Origin: Buddleja alternifolia
Lineage: Eukaryota > Streptophyta > Magnoliopsida > Lamiales > Scrophulariaceae
Direction of reading: 5' to 3'
DNA: 64,000 nucleotides
NCBI GenBank assembly: GCA_019426215.1
Contig: CM033401.1
Coordinates: 8,065,134-8,129,133, forward strand
Under the pieces are notes generated by a model. It was not told the origin of the DNA and made no database searches. It worked only from the letters and a program-made list of their open reading frames with translations. Positions 33,671 to 45,272 of this stretch are shown piece by piece (the stretch's first letter is position 1; each line of letters starts with the position of its first letter). The position numbers and the translations under genes were made by a program.

Positions 33671-33968
33671 ATTTTTCAAGCTATTTTACATTTTAAAACA
33701 AAATTAACAGGCAATATTTGTCATATTTTTTGTTAAACTAATTGATAAAGAGATAATGATAATTCATCACTAAGAAAATACTTATGCGAGACAATTATCA
33801 ATATTAAACTCCATGAATCATTAAAAAAAATTAGTGTCATTACATATTATTATATAAGAGTATCATACTTTTAGAATAGAAAAGACACTAATGTATCATT
33901 TTAAATATCAATATTACACTAAGTATAAATATAACATGTACATAGTTTATCATATATATAAATATATC

Positions 33969-34551
33969 TGATGCGGTTCGAAATTATACCAAGAAAAATA
34001 GTGAAATTCAAACACGACTCTATCTTTATGATTTATGGAAAATACTTAGAGTAATAAAGACAAATAACTAATGTGGAATATAAGGAATGGAAAAGAAGAA
34101 GTGTTTTATTATTTTCGATGTTTTTAAGAGAAAATACAGAGATATCGATTTTTTGTATTTTTAGAAAACGTAAAAATACATGAGAGAGGATTACACATAT
34201 TTATAAGGCCTTATTGGCTGAGTTCCCACTAGAAAATGATCACTTTGACCGATTTCTTGATATTAGGGGATATGAGGATCATATCCCCTATCTTAGAAGA
34301 TATATGAGGATCATATCCCCTGTCTTAGAAGATATCGGTTGGGATCCAATACGATTTGATTTGATCCAATCTCCAGTCTTCTTCAAGCTAGTTCTCCACG
34401 TGTCCGACGTGGGTATCTCTCCTCCTTGTTATGAGCTAGCTCCATTGACTATCCAATAAACTTTCTCCTTTGTCTTCCAACTCGAGCCGAATTAGCACAT
34501 GATTTCTCTGCTTCTTGAAACCAAATAATATAACCGAAAATTCCAACCACA
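33969..34551 (-). repeat. 3' LTR of the gag-only gypsy element
   Basis: Matches 38016-38565 over its length. It carries an extra duplicated GAGGATCATATCCCCT.TCTTAGA segment near 34275-34330 not present in the right LTR, which explains its greater length (583 versus 550 bp). Confidence 0.85.
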
Positions 34552-34615
34552 TCATAAGTTCCCGTACTCTTGAGAGTTCGAAAGAATTTCAAAGTCTTGA
34601 GAATATAATCATTTT

Positions 34616-34711
34616 GAGGTTGTTGATGAGCTTTGCTTTAAGGCTGCTGATGTGCTTTGCTTTAAAGCTACTGACGAGCTTTACTTTAAGGCTACTGATG
34701 AGCTTTACCTT
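34616..34711. repeat. 24-bp tandem repeat, four units
   Basis: Four 24-bp units of the type AAGGCTACTGATGAGCTTTA plus 4 bp. Because the unit is eight codons long it can be read as a repeated LRLLMSF-type peptide, but this lies in the element's 3' untranslated region, next to its LTR. Confidence 0.8.
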
Positions 34712-34924
34712 GATTGCGGCTAGCCCACATCCCCGGGGCCTTTGTATAGTATACCTACACACTTTTTTGTAAAAGCTTTGTGTCGTTTTGTAGACTTTAC
34801 CTGATTACCTGCACATGTAATTTATGCCCGAATTTTTCACGGGGCCTCTTGAGTGCTTGGTGCTTTACAAGGCTTCTTCCTCCTCTTTATTTTTTTTTAT
34901 CTTTTTTTTTATTATTACTATTAT

Positions 34925-35335
34925 TTTATCTTATTTGGGTGCTCGTGTGCTCGCAAGGCTTTTCTTGGTACTTGGTATTTTACAAGGCTTTTTTGGTGCT
35001 TGCGTGTTCACAAGGCATTTTTGGTTCTTGGTGTTCCACAAAACTTTTTTGGTGCTTGCGTGTTCGCAAGGCTTCTGCCTGATTTTCCCAGGGTTTCCTG
35101 CATATTTTCAATGATAAATGACTGGTTTTTCACAGGACTTTCTCTTTAAAACCCGACATTTCCCTCTCAGATTGCCCGGCCTTTTGCACACAAGACTTCT
35201 ATTTTTAAAACCTGACATTTCGCTCTCGGGTTGCCTGGCCTTTCTCACACAGGACTTTTATTTTTAGAACCCGACAATTTGTTCTCTGGTTGCCCGGCCT
35301 TTCGCACACAGGACTTTTATTTTATTTTTATTTTC
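34925..35335. repeat. Two further minisatellites in the gypsy element
   Basis: 34935-35075 has units around GGTGCTTGCGTGTTCGCAAG. 35146-35330 has three units of about 64 bp built on CCCGACATTT.(C/G)CTCTC.G.TTGCC.GGCCTTT..CACACA.GACTT.TATTTT. Both occupy the place where pol would be expected. No coding role is apparent. Confidence 0.75.
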
Positions 35336-36182
35336 AATGTATTTCATGTACGAGTATGCATTCATGCATGAATATGTAAGGATGCTTGAGTAGAAGTACA
35401 CCATATAGTCTTGATAACGACAAATAGAACTTGAGACTAAGCATTCACCTAGTCATATAGGTCATAGTTAAATAGATAAAGAAACTTCCATATTGCACAT
35501 ATAGATAGTTGACAAGAAACAATACCAATGATGAAAAATTGAACTAACGCATTTAAACATTTAGAAGGAAACAAACAGAATTCAAAATCCTAGTACAAGT
35601 TAAAACAACTAGACAGAAAAGGAACAACTGACTTAGAAAACGATAAAATAACTAACTTTCTTTTTTAAGAGCATTCCTCATTTCTCTTAGAGCTAGGCAT
35701 GCTCATTGAGCTAGACGGGAGCCTTCCTAAGGGTGTGGTTGCGGTTCCCTGTCCTGTCTTCTATCTTTACCATGATACCTTACTGGCGATGGGCTTCTTT
35801 CGAACAACCTAGTGCTCTTCTTATGGTCCCGTTAGATAAGCTCCTGTAGGTATCTACTTTTGATCAAACACTCTATCTCATTCAGCAAGTGTTAGCATGG
35901 GTTAGTGTCATGCCCATAGTCTTTGTGGAATTGGCAGTATTTGTCAGATTTGGGATTGGCCGGTCCAGTATAAGTATTCCGTGGCTACCATAGGAGGCTC
36001 TTATGTTCTACCATTCTAAATGCTTGGGCGTGGGTAACCGTCTAAGGCGTACATTGAATACTACGGTAATCGTCTCTGGGTTTATCTGGGGAATGGGGCA
36101 CCTGATTCCACCTCGGCGTCCTCTTGATCTTGGTTCATTGTAGTAGCTTCATCCCTTTTCATCTGAGTGGCCTCCTCCATAT

Positions 36183-37599
36183 TCACGTACTTTTTCGCCC
36201 TAGTTTACAAGTTATCGAACTAATAGGGGGCTTCTTAGCAAGGGACTGAAAGAATTCGCCGTCATTTAAACCTTGGGTGAATGAGTTGGATAGCACGTCA
36301 GCACTAGTTGAGGGGACCTCAAGGACAGCAACATTGAATCTCTGTATATATTCTCGAATGGGCTTTTTGACCCTTTGGTGCATGTTAAATAAACTCAAAG
36401 GTGTCTTTTGGTACTTCTTATTACTAGCAAACTGGTGCAGGAACAGTGAGATAAACTCCATGAAAGAGTGAATAGAATTAGGGACTAGTTGGTTAAACCA
36501 CTGTTGGTTTCACTCCATCAGAATACTGGTGTACCAGAGCGCAATTTTCAAATTTCCACAAATGCTCCATAGGATCAGATAAACCGTCGTATTCCGACAA
36601 ATTAGGTGATCGAAAATTATTGGACAATTCATTAGCTAATATTCTCGAGCAAAAAGGAACTCCTTTTGGTGGGTCGGGAGCACTCACTTCCATGCACTGT
36701 CTTATTTCCCTTATTTCTTCTTGCATATCCTCGATCCTTTCCATCACATTAGCTTGAGGCAAGCCAGTAGCTTTCCCTTCGAGATATCCTTGTCTCGAGA
36801 GGCTAGTGATTGTTCCGAATATATTCGCCCCTATCATTATAAGTTGTCTTCCTCCCAGAGTGATAACTGGAGATCCATGGTCATTCCCATGGACATGGGC
36901 TACAATTAGTGGCGACGTAAATGCAGTAGCATGCTGAGGGAATGCTATTCCCGAGATAGCCGATGAGAAAGCCGCCGGGATGGCTGATGGGAAAACTATC
37001 AGGATAGCTGTAGGGATGGCTCCTAGACTGTAAGTAGTTGGATGGCTCGTGTTAATAAAAGTTGGAGTCGCATAGGGAGCTATCAGGCGGCCCCATTGAT
37101 CTACCATCGAGGGTGCATTCCCTACAGGTAGCGTGTTGGGTAAATTGAAATGAGGTGCTCTCGGAGCTCCTCTTTCATGTGGCAGTACTCCATTCTCGCT
37201 AGGTAGGAGGTTTGGAGGGGGCGTAATTGGCTCACTAACCACATGAGCGGTAGGTTGACCAAAGTTAGAGACGATAGAGCTTTCCATAGGCCCCGAGAAG
37301 GGATAATTCGAAGGCATCGGGCGCGATTCCAAACTCGCAATGACCGGGGGCCTAGTTTCTTATCTTCTCGTGTATACTATTGGCTGAGCTTTGATCCTAA
37401 CCCCTTGAGAAAGAGGTGGTGGTGGAAAGCGAGAGTCTTCTCCCGTCTGCAAGTCAATGATTTGCGATCCATTTTCGGCAGACCCCAAGATGAGCAATGA
37501 CACGGCCGGAGGTGGGACTGAGCCCGATATTGTTCCTAATGGTGGATTTGCATTACTTTCTCCAATTCGTTGATTTCCTTCGGTGGTCGACATTATCAC
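36183..37599 (-). pseudogene. Broken gag of the gypsy-like element
   Basis: A minus-strand frame opens MIMSTTEGNQRIGESN at 37599, meets a TAA at 37360-37362, and continues in the same phase through MESRPMPSNYPF to 36493. It contains RIEDMQEEIREIRQ (coiled-coil-like) and SEYDGLSDPMEHLWKFE, the start of the retrotransposon gag core. Compared with the gag fragment at 40337-40763, 35 bp are missing near 36503, which shifts the frame. The gag core then continues at 36183-36461 (FASNKKYQKTPLSLFNM, then REYIQRFN). No zinc knuckle is seen. Confidence 0.82.
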
Positions 37600-38015
37600 T
37601 TAATATATGTTGAATTTGGTCAAATCATGCAATTTTGCGCTGTTATGGAAAAATCAGCATATCTGAAGCTATAGGCCTCTGATTTCTATGACTCTTATAT
37701 GGATAGAAAGATAAGATAAAGACCTACAACTATGGTGAAAACGTACTCACCTAATTCAGAAATATAAAGGTCCAAAATTTTCATGAACATACATCAGAGT
37801 TCGGTCACGGACTGTGCTCCGCAATGACGGTGCAAAAATCACACACAAGACTACGTGTCTCGTATTTGGTGAAGGCCAGTTGGATTGACTAGACAACGAG
37901 CAGATCTACAACTTTGTAGAAGGGAGCAAAGTCAGATTCAGCTTTAATTTTTCTCGAAAAATCACTTTAAGAAACTCACGTCTTCTACTCAGATTTTCCC
38001 ACAGACGACGCCATT

Positions 38016-38565
38016 TGATGCGGTTCGAATTACACCAAGAAAAATCGTGAAATTCAAACACAATTCTATCTTTATGATTTATGAAAAATACTAAGAGTAA
38101 TAAAGACAAATAACTAATGTGGAATATAAGGAATGGAAAAGAAGAAATGTTTTATTATTTTCGATGATTTTGAGAGAAAATACAGAGATATTGATTTTTT
38201 GTATTTCTAGAAAACGTAAAAATACATAAGAGAGGATTACACATATTTATATGGCCTTATTGGCCGAGTTCCCACTAGAAAATGATCACTTTGACCGATT
38301 TCTTAATATTAGGGGATATGAGGATCATATCCCCTATCTTAGGAGATATCGGTTGGGATCCGATACGATTTGATCTGATCCAATCTCCAGTCTTCTTCCA
38401 GCTAATCCTCCACGTGTCCGACGTAGGTATCTCTCCTTCTTGTCATGAGCTAGCTCCCTTGACTATCCAATAAACTTTCTCCTCTGTCTTGCAACTCGAG
38501 CCGAATTACCACATGATTTCTCTGCTTCTTGAAACCAAATAATATAACAGAAAATCCTAGCCACA
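38016..38565 (-). repeat. 5' LTR of the gag-only gypsy element
   Basis: Direct partner of 33969-34551. It is next to the primer-site complement ACGACGCCATT at 38005-38015; compare the intact form at 50-61 of the window. Confidence 0.85.
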
Positions 38566-38712
38566 TTAATATCAAATAGATACACACTCAATTCAATAAC
38601 ACATTAAAAGATATAACCATATCAATTCAATAACACATTAAATAAAACTGCAAATAGGAATAGTATTCCGAGTAAAACCTATTAACAATTCAAATTAAAA
38701 AAGAATAATAAG

Positions 38713-38713
<1 letters not shown>

Positions 38714-38766
<53 letters not shown>
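38714..38766. repeat. (AT)n microsatellite
   Basis: About 50 bp of uninterrupted AT dinucleotide repeat, just left of a non-coding block starting GTAGGGTCAAGATGC. Confidence 0.95.
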
Positions 38767-38769
<3 letters not shown>

Positions 38770-39099
38770 GGGTCAAGATGCAATACACACCCTATCTTAG
38801 ATAGGAAGCAAAAAACAATCGGGAAAATTAGTTCCAATTGGATCAGAAGTATAATAGTCAAATGATGTCACTATATAGCATCTACATACCAAAAAAAAAA
38901 AACCGACACAGAATCTCCCTAAAATCTCTCAAATTGAAACGCACAAAATCTCCCCTACAATCTCTCAACTTGTTGCCAAAATTAACTCAATCAAATTATA
39001 GAAGCATATTAAACCTATAATTTCTTCGATTATCACCACAAAACGCATTCCAATCAGTCGATTCTCAACACAAAAGAACCTAAATTACAGAAGCAATAC

Positions 39100-40060
39100 A
39101 TTCTCAACACACTGTATAATTGGTTATATGATACTATATACTGGGTTATAAGATACTGCATAATGGTTTATATGATTGTAACTGTATGATGTATACACTC
39201 ACACACTGTACAATTGGTTATAAGATACTGTATAATGTACTATAATATACTGTATAGTGGTTTATAAGATACTATATAATGGTTTGAAATCACTAATTGT
39301 ATGTCACTATTCACACATTGTATATCGCCATTGTATTTACTGTATATTTGTTTATTAGCTATTGTATAATGGATTAATTAGCTATTGTATTTACTGTATA
39401 ATGAGTTATATGATACTGTATATTGATTTATATGATACTGTATACTGGGTTATAAGATACTGTATAATAGTTATAAGATTGTAACTATATGATATATAAA
39501 CACACACTGTATAATGGGTTATAAGATACTTATAATGTGTTATAACATACTCTATAGTTGTTTATAAGATACTGTATAATGGTTTGAAATCACTAATTGT
39601 ACGTCACTAATCACACACTGTATATCACTGTTGTATTTACTGTATAATGGTTTATAAGCTACTGTATAATGGTTTATAAGCTACTGTATAATGGTTTAAA
39701 ATCACTAATTGTGATGTCACTAATACCATACTGTATATCACCACTCATGTACTGTATTTTGTTTTATTAGCTACTGTATAGTGGATTCAAATAGGGAATT
39801 GATGATGATTATATGTATTTGTGATTTATAAACTACTATATACTGAGTTTTTGGTGTATAATACACTAATATTTGCTGTATAAAAACTTAAGTAATAATG
39901 AAATATTCTTTTATGACTACTGTATGATGTGTTAACCCACACTGTATAATACAATTAGTTAGTATATAATAAGATTATATTTAGTGTATAATATCTTAAT
40001 TGTTACTGTATAATGTGTTAATCCACACTGAATAATGGTAATTATCTATTGTATAATGCA
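39100..40060. repeat. Degenerate tandem array of TACTGTATAATGG.TTATAAGA
   Basis: About 950 bp consist of irregular repeats of TACTGTATAATGGTTTATAA and related strings, with larger blocks that repeat in order, for example CACTAATTGTA.GTCACTA.TCACACA.TGTATATC at 39290-39330 and 39590-39630, and again changed at 39700-39745. No open frame of note. Confidence 0.8.
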
Positions 40061-40080
40061 GTTGCTGAAGAAGAGGCATC

Positions 40081-41004
40081 AGCACCTGTTTCAGCTGATA
40101 GGTTATAGATTGATAATGGAGGAGAAAACGCAGAATTGACGATGATGATGGATCGAAGATGATGATGAATCGAGCTTGATGATTAATTGAGTTTGATGAT
40201 GAATAATGTAAATATTTTACGTTTTGTGAATCAAATTGTTACGTTCTGTGAACTGATCGAATTGTAATTGGAAAGAAAAAATGAATTTAAGAAAATAATC
40301 TGTTATGGCGCAATAAGTGGGATTTGATTTTGATCCCTTGGTGCATGTTAAATAAACTCAAACGTGTTTTTTGGTACTTTTTACTACTAGCAAACTGGTC
40401 CAGGATCAATGAGATGAACTGCATGAAAGAGTGAATAGAATTAGGGACTAGCTGGTTAAACCACTGCTGGGCGGCCCGTTTTAAGGTAGTAAGAAACACT
40501 CAACATTTCACTCCATCAGAATACTGGTGTAGCAGAGCGCAATTTTCAAATTTCGACAAATGCTCAGTAGGATCAGATAAACCGTCGTATTTCGACACAT
40601 TAGGTGCTCGGAAATTATTGGACAATTCATCAGCTAATATTCTCGGGCAAAAATGAACTCCTTTTGGTGGGTCGGGAGCACTTACTCCCATGCGCTGTCT
40701 CATTTCCCTTATTTCTTCTTGCATATCCTCGATCCTTTCCATCACATTAGCTTGAGGCAAGCCAGCACCTGTTTCAGCTGATAGGTTACAAATTAATAAT
40801 GGAGGAGAAAACGCAGAATTGACGATGATGATGAATCGAGCTTGATGATTAATTGAGTTTGATGATGAATAATGTAAATATTTTACGTTCTGTGAATCAA
40901 ATTGTTACGTTCTATGAACTGATCGAATTGTAATTGTGGAAAGAAAAAATGAATTGAAGAAAAGAATCTGTTATGGCGCAATAAGTGGGATTTGATTTTG
41001 ATCC
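40081..41004. repeat. Direct repeats (about 250 bp) enclosing a captured gag piece
   Basis: 40081-40336 and 40764-41004 both start AGCACCTGTTTCAGCTGATA and end GATTTGATTTTGATCC. The left one has a small extra GATGGATCGAAGAT-type insertion. Between them lie exactly the gag sequences described next. The arrangement looks like a duplication with filler DNA, or a duplicated element segment with a captured fragment. Confidence 0.85.
40337..40763 (-). pseudogene. Gag fragment related to the 33969-38565 gypsy element
   Basis: The minus-strand protein is close to 36340-36765: RIEDMQEEIREMRQ, SKYDGLSDPTEHLSKFE, then after a TGA stop at about 40500 LKRAAQQWFNQLVPNSIHSF and KKYQKTRLSLFNMHQ. It keeps the 35 bp that the larger element has lost, so it comes from a less damaged copy. 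It is open at both ends where it meets the direct repeats. Confidence 0.85.
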
Positions 41005-41189
41005 TGCATGATATTTGCATGAGTTTGTTACGTTCATTGACTAAAATGCCCCTGCCATCATTAAAAAAAATTATACAATCTGAAAAATGGAGTTAAATCT
41101 GGACCTTGGGATCCAACGGTATCAATGGTGTAGATTGGATCTTATGTCTTATCAAATGTAATGAGATGTATTTGATCCATACCTTATAT

Positions 41190-41382
41190 ATGTATTTAGG
41201 CGCGCGATGGTGGTGCGGTTCGATTTTTTTAACACTAATTTTGAAACCAAACCGCATAGGTTGGTGCGGTTTTTATTTGAATTTTAAACCACGATTTGAT
41301 TAGAAAATTGACAAAAAATGGTGGGGTTCGGTGTCCGTGCGATTGGCTCAATGTGATTTTTCAAAACCACTGCTCACCCCTA
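41190..41382. mobile_element. hAT-like terminal segment (right)
   Basis: Ends CCACTGCTCACCCCTA and contains GGTGCGGTTCGATTT, ACCAAACCGCA, GGTGCGGTTTTTATT, the purine/pyrimidine skewed GCGGTT repeats common in plant hAT-derived elements. Opposite orientation to 33523-33670. Confidence 0.5.
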
Positions 41383-41394
41383 CATATCACAACT

Positions 41395-41640
41395 TAAAAA
41401 ATCCTCCAACTCTTTAGGTGGCTCCTGCCAAATATGCAAACCCTGCACATGGTGTCCCATTTTAGCCAAACAGTCCGTGCATTGATTCCCCAACTCTTAG
41501 TGTGCCGAATCAAAGTGTCCCAGGCATACGGAGAATTCTTCTTTAGTCTTCAATAATCCCTCCCAAAGGATGTATTTGCGTGTTCGCTCCCTGAACCAGT
41601 TTAAGGGTAACCTCAGATTCAATCTTCACTTCAACCAGTT
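41395..41640 (-). pseudogene. LINE RNase H-like domain fragment
   Basis: On the minus strand, in two frames, this encodes VEVKIESEVTLKLVQGAN, then WDTLIRHT and NQCTDCLAKMGHHVQGLHIW, the C-terminal pattern of the RNase H-like domain attached to plant LINE proteins. It ends close to the hAT-like terminus at 41382. It is an isolated relic with frameshifts. Confidence 0.65.
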
Positions 41641-41642
41641 TA

Positions 41643-42049
41643 TTCCGCAATAGTATAACTAAAATCAAAGAAAATATTTGAATTTCTTAAATATTTAAAA
41701 TGTCCTAATAAGTAACAAATGAATAAAACACTTTCTTAATTATGAATCGAGAATTCAAAATTATCATAAATTAGTATCTAATTAGACAGTCAAAGATTGC
41801 TATGCAGTATGTGTGCATATAAAGTCATCAGTATGTCTCCAACTATAAAATTGAAAAAATATTCTCGTAAAAAGTTAAAACAACAAATAATAAACTGCAA
41901 ATATACTCTCATCAACTAAATTGGAATCAAAAAAGAAAATATGGAAGTATAACTAATAACTTAAACACCTCGCAACCGTTGACCAATGAGTTGAAATGGA
42001 TGGTTTTCAAGTGGCAAAACCTAATAACTAATAACTTAAAAAATACTGA
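41643..42049. other. 3' flank of F-box fragment B2-i, no gene
   Basis: AT-rich. The block around 41828-41910 (CATCAGTATGTC.CCAA, ATATTCTCGTAAAAAGTTAA) recurs at 42485-42560 before B2-ii, showing that flank plus gene fragment were duplicated in tandem. Confidence 0.6.
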
Positions 42050-42441
42050 TCAAACAGGAGCAAGAGTCTCGATTAATTGGTAAGCATCCTGTGATTTGAA
42101 TTGCAATTCACCTTCCTTACAATACTCCTCTCTACTCAAGTCAACCACCACCTCATAAGTATACTCTTTGAAGTATAACCGATGAGCCATTATCCTTCCA
42201 GCCATATGAAACAGTAAAGCAGAGTAATCTTCTACGCGCTCACCTTTGATCATACTAAGTATACTCAGATTCGGGCGATTATTCCCAACGAATGTAATTG
42301 GAATTTGATCGGATCTAACACAGTACATCTGAGACCAAGAATCGGAAAATATCTGATATATAAATAACTTGTTACTATACCGCGGGTGCAAAGAAAGAAC
42401 TGCACAACACATACGTTCATTTGATTCAAAAATATAATCCT
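42050..42441 (-). pseudogene. F-box type B C-terminal fragment (B2-i)
   Basis: About 125 residues matching the last third of B1 (FESNERMCCAVLSLHP, LLFHMAGRIMAHRLY, QLIETLAPV at the end). It starts abruptly near 42441 with no F-box. The frame runs on upstream to 42559 through unrelated codons. A second, almost identical copy lies at 42578. Confidence 0.85.
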
Positions 42442-42577
42442 GCAGCATAGATAATTTTACTTTATATCGCCAAAAAAAAAAAGCCATCAGTATGTCGCCA
42501 ATTATGAAATCGAAAAAATATTCTCGTAAAAAGTTAAAACAACAAAGAATAAACTGCAAATTAATTTGTGATACTGA

Positions 42578-43042
42578 TCAAACAGGAGCAAGAGTCTCGA
42601 TGAATTGGTGAGCATCCTGTGATTTGAATTGCAATTCACCCTCCTTATAATACACCCCTCTACTCAAGTCCACCACCACCTCATAAGTATACTCTTTGAA
42701 GTATAACCGATGAGCCATTATCCTTCCAGCCATATGAAACAGTAAAGCAGAGTAATCTTCTACGCGCTCACCTTTGATCATACTAAGTATACTCAGATTC
42801 GGGCGATTATTCCTAACGAATGTAATTGGAATTTGATCAGATCTAACACAGTACATCTGAGACCAAGAATCGGAAAATATCTGATATATAAATAACTTGT
42901 TACTATACCGCGGGTGCAAAGAAAGAACTGCACAACACATATATGTCCATTTGATTCAAAAATATAATTCTGTGTTCTTCTTGGAACTGGACAAATTGGA
43001 GGCTTATAAATGCTTTATTCGCCACGCTGCAGGTCGAAACAA
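42578..43042 (-). pseudogene. F-box type B C-terminal fragment (B2-ii)
   Basis: Nearly identical to B2-i over 120 residues (42578-42940) and ends QFIETLAPV. It extends further up: with a frameshift near 42940, codons to about 43042 match the KPP.. / YSIYK region of B1. It stops where the opposite-strand fragment B2-iii begins. B2-i and B2-ii form a tandem duplication of about 650 bp. Confidence 0.82.
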
Positions 43043-43045
43043 AAC

Positions 43046-43221
43046 AGCCAAGCATTTCATCTGCCAGGCAAGATAATGGTCCATCGATTATTCTGTTATG
43101 ATACTTTGAATGTGTTAGTTGACTTAAGCGGAGAGGACTATTACAAGAAGGGTGAATTGCAATTCGTATCCCAGGATGCTCACCACTTCATCGAGAGTCG
43201 AGACTCTTGCTCGTGTTTGAT
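43046..43221 (+). pseudogene. F-box type B C-terminal fragment, inverted (B2-iii)
   Basis: Plus-strand codons read FHLPGKIMVHRLF, NVLVDLSGEDYYKKGELQF, SQDAHHFIE, matching the C-terminus of type B genes. After HHFIE a small insertion disrupts the TLAPV end. It abuts B2-ii head to head, so this locus is an inverted duplication. The following bases to 43411 hold no gene. Confidence 0.8.
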
Positions 43222-43416
43222 CTGTGACTCGGGATTAGTTATGACTTGTGCAGATTGGGAGAATTAGTGCCTATTGTGCAGGTCTATTGGGTTTGTAAAG
43301 TCAATTAGATTGTATACCCCTTTAATATCTTCTGTTTTATGAAGGCTTGTAGATTGGTAATGGGAGACTTAATGCAAATTGCATTTGTAGACTGTCATGT
43401 TGAAGGGGGTGCAAGA

Positions 43417-44518
43417 TGTTGCACAAGCTTCTGCCAAAACAATGATCGAACTTGAATACGAACGAACTTTCTGAAAACCGAAGAATGATAATCGAGACGA
43501 GAGAACGCTCTCTTTCCTTAACGCAAAATTGCCCGGCTACTGGTGGTACGGGTTTATGCAATAGCGTCCCAAGATACAACAATTACAAATTCTGAATGGC
43601 GAACCACTTCCAATTCAGAATCACAAACGAACAAGAACAGCTCTTGAATATTTAGAGAGAAGATTTTAGAGTGTATGAAATGCTTTTGATTTCGGTGTTA
43701 ATTTCAGTCTGATGGAGGAGCCTATTTATAGGCTTGAAATTCAGACAAGGCAATAAAACGAATTGAATCTGCCATTGAATAGAATCTGTAACAGCAGAAA
43801 TAAATCTGCCTGTAATAGCAGAAATTAATCTGTCTGTAACAGCAAAAATAAATCTGCCTGTTACAGATTTCTTTTAGAAACAGGTTCAAAATTAAATAAA
43901 AAGTGGCCAGCTTTTTATTTAAAAAACGTTTTATCAAGCCTTTCAGCAATTTCAGTAGTTGGATTTTTGTTAGGGAAAATTTTCTGGAGCCCAAATTAAT
44001 CAAATAAATTTAGCCCAAAAAGATAATACATGTGAGCCCATAAGCCCAAACCACACAACCCACAACCCACAAGCACAAGCCTAGGCCCAGGCCCACGACC
44101 TATGACCCACGGACCTCGATCACGGTCCGGGCGACGGACAGACTGCGGCGGCGGCGCGCGCTCGTGTGTGGTGAACCGGACCATGGCTAGATCCTTCCCC
44201 CTCACAAAGCCCACAAAAATCTTATGACCCAATGGGCCAACCCTTTACCTTAAGACAATTGTATATAAACCAATTCAACTTATGGTTTATATCCTATGTG
44301 GGATATCCACATTCAAACACCTCACTTTAACACTTAATTTTTCATTCGTTACTACTCCGAATCGATAAATTCGAAATGCTAAACTTATCTACTCACGGAG
44401 TAGATTAATATTATCCAATAATATTACGTATCCCGGATACGTATGGTATTCGAATTTCGTACGCAAAAGTGGTGTTCACACACTTTCCATACACATAATA
44501 TCACACACTTATCCAACA
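43417..44518 (-). repeat. 3' LTR of the copia element, 1102 bp
   Basis: Minus strand starts TGTTGGATAAGTGTGTG (44518) next to the purine run TGTGGGGGAT (44519-44528 as complement) and ends at 43417 with ...GCACAACA-type bases. The first 150-290 bp from the left recur at 49283-49573 and, inverted, at 49574-49799. Confidence 0.88.
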
Positions 44519-45082
44519 ATCCCCCACACGAATAAAATTAATGCAATGCATGATTCTCTAAAATTCGGTCGAAAATTTATCACATCAGAAGAGGTAGCTT
44601 TTGGCTTTGAACCTTCCTTAGTGAAATATCATCGGATTTACTAGGCTACCCAATGAAAGCGATGTCTTGAATTGTTTAGCCGTTCGTGTAAAACCAGACA
44701 ATGATACTTACATGATAAACTCTCTGAGCCGTTCTTAGTTCTCACTGTTGGATCCATTTTGGCCGTGGCACCCCATCTTGGATTCATAAGTGTTTACATT
44801 TTACTAAATGTTGAGGTGGCCTACACCTCACACTTACATATGTGACTTCCTAATTACGAGTATCCTGCCATACTCCACTTTGTTTTGACAGTATAGGAAT
44901 CATTAAAAGCCTGACTTAACCTTTGCTACATTTTGCAGGTTGCACTTCTTTATCCTAGGCAATGGGTTTAGAGTTTGTTAAACTCTTAAGAGCCTCACTG
45001 AATTTTCACAACTTAGTTGTCCTATTGAACCATGATCTTGGGATCTCCAGTCAACATGGTTGGGTTTCCGCTGTGTCCATTC
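44519..45082 (-). other. 3' untranslated region of the copia element
   Basis: Lies between the RNase H remnant and the polypurine tract. No coding frame or host gene seen. Confidence 0.55.
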
Positions 45083-45236
45083 TTAATTTGTAGACTTTAA
45101 CCACATTCCTCTTGATAGGCAGTATATTTGATCTCTAGGCAATCCTTTCGTCAAAGGATCTGTAATATTCTCCTTTGATTTCACATAATCAATGGAAATA
45201 ATCCCGTTAGAGATCAACTGCTTAATAGTATTGTGC

Positions 45237-45272
<36 letters not shown>

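Larger units (their letters stand above)
33969..38565 (-). mobile_element. Ty3/gypsy-like element with LTRs and gag only, minus strand
   Basis: Direct LTRs at 33969-34551 and 38016-38565 (TGATGCGGTTCG...CCACA) enclose 3.5 kb. The primer-site complement lies at 37998-38015 next to the right LTR, so the right LTR is the 5' one. A broken gag follows at 36183-37599. No protease, reverse transcriptase or integrase is present; the space holds minisatellites instead. This fits a TR-GAG/LARD non-autonomous class. The immediate flanks (ATATC left, TTAAT right) do not match, so no target duplication is visible. Confidence 0.85.

Noticed and set aside
34515..35149. Several Leu/Phe/Cys-rich frames resembling membrane proteins
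   Set aside because: They coincide with the minisatellites in the untranslated region of the gypsy element on its opposite strand, and there is no independent support for a gene.
33969..38565. Target duplication for the gag-only gypsy element
   Set aside because: The immediate flanks ATATC and TTAAT differ. AATATC appears a few bases further right, but using it would need the LTR ends to be unequal.
39100..40060. CRISPR-like or regularly spaced repeat array
   Set aside because: Repeats are irregular, overlapping and AT-rich, with no constant spacers, in a plant nuclear context. It is a degenerate minisatellite.
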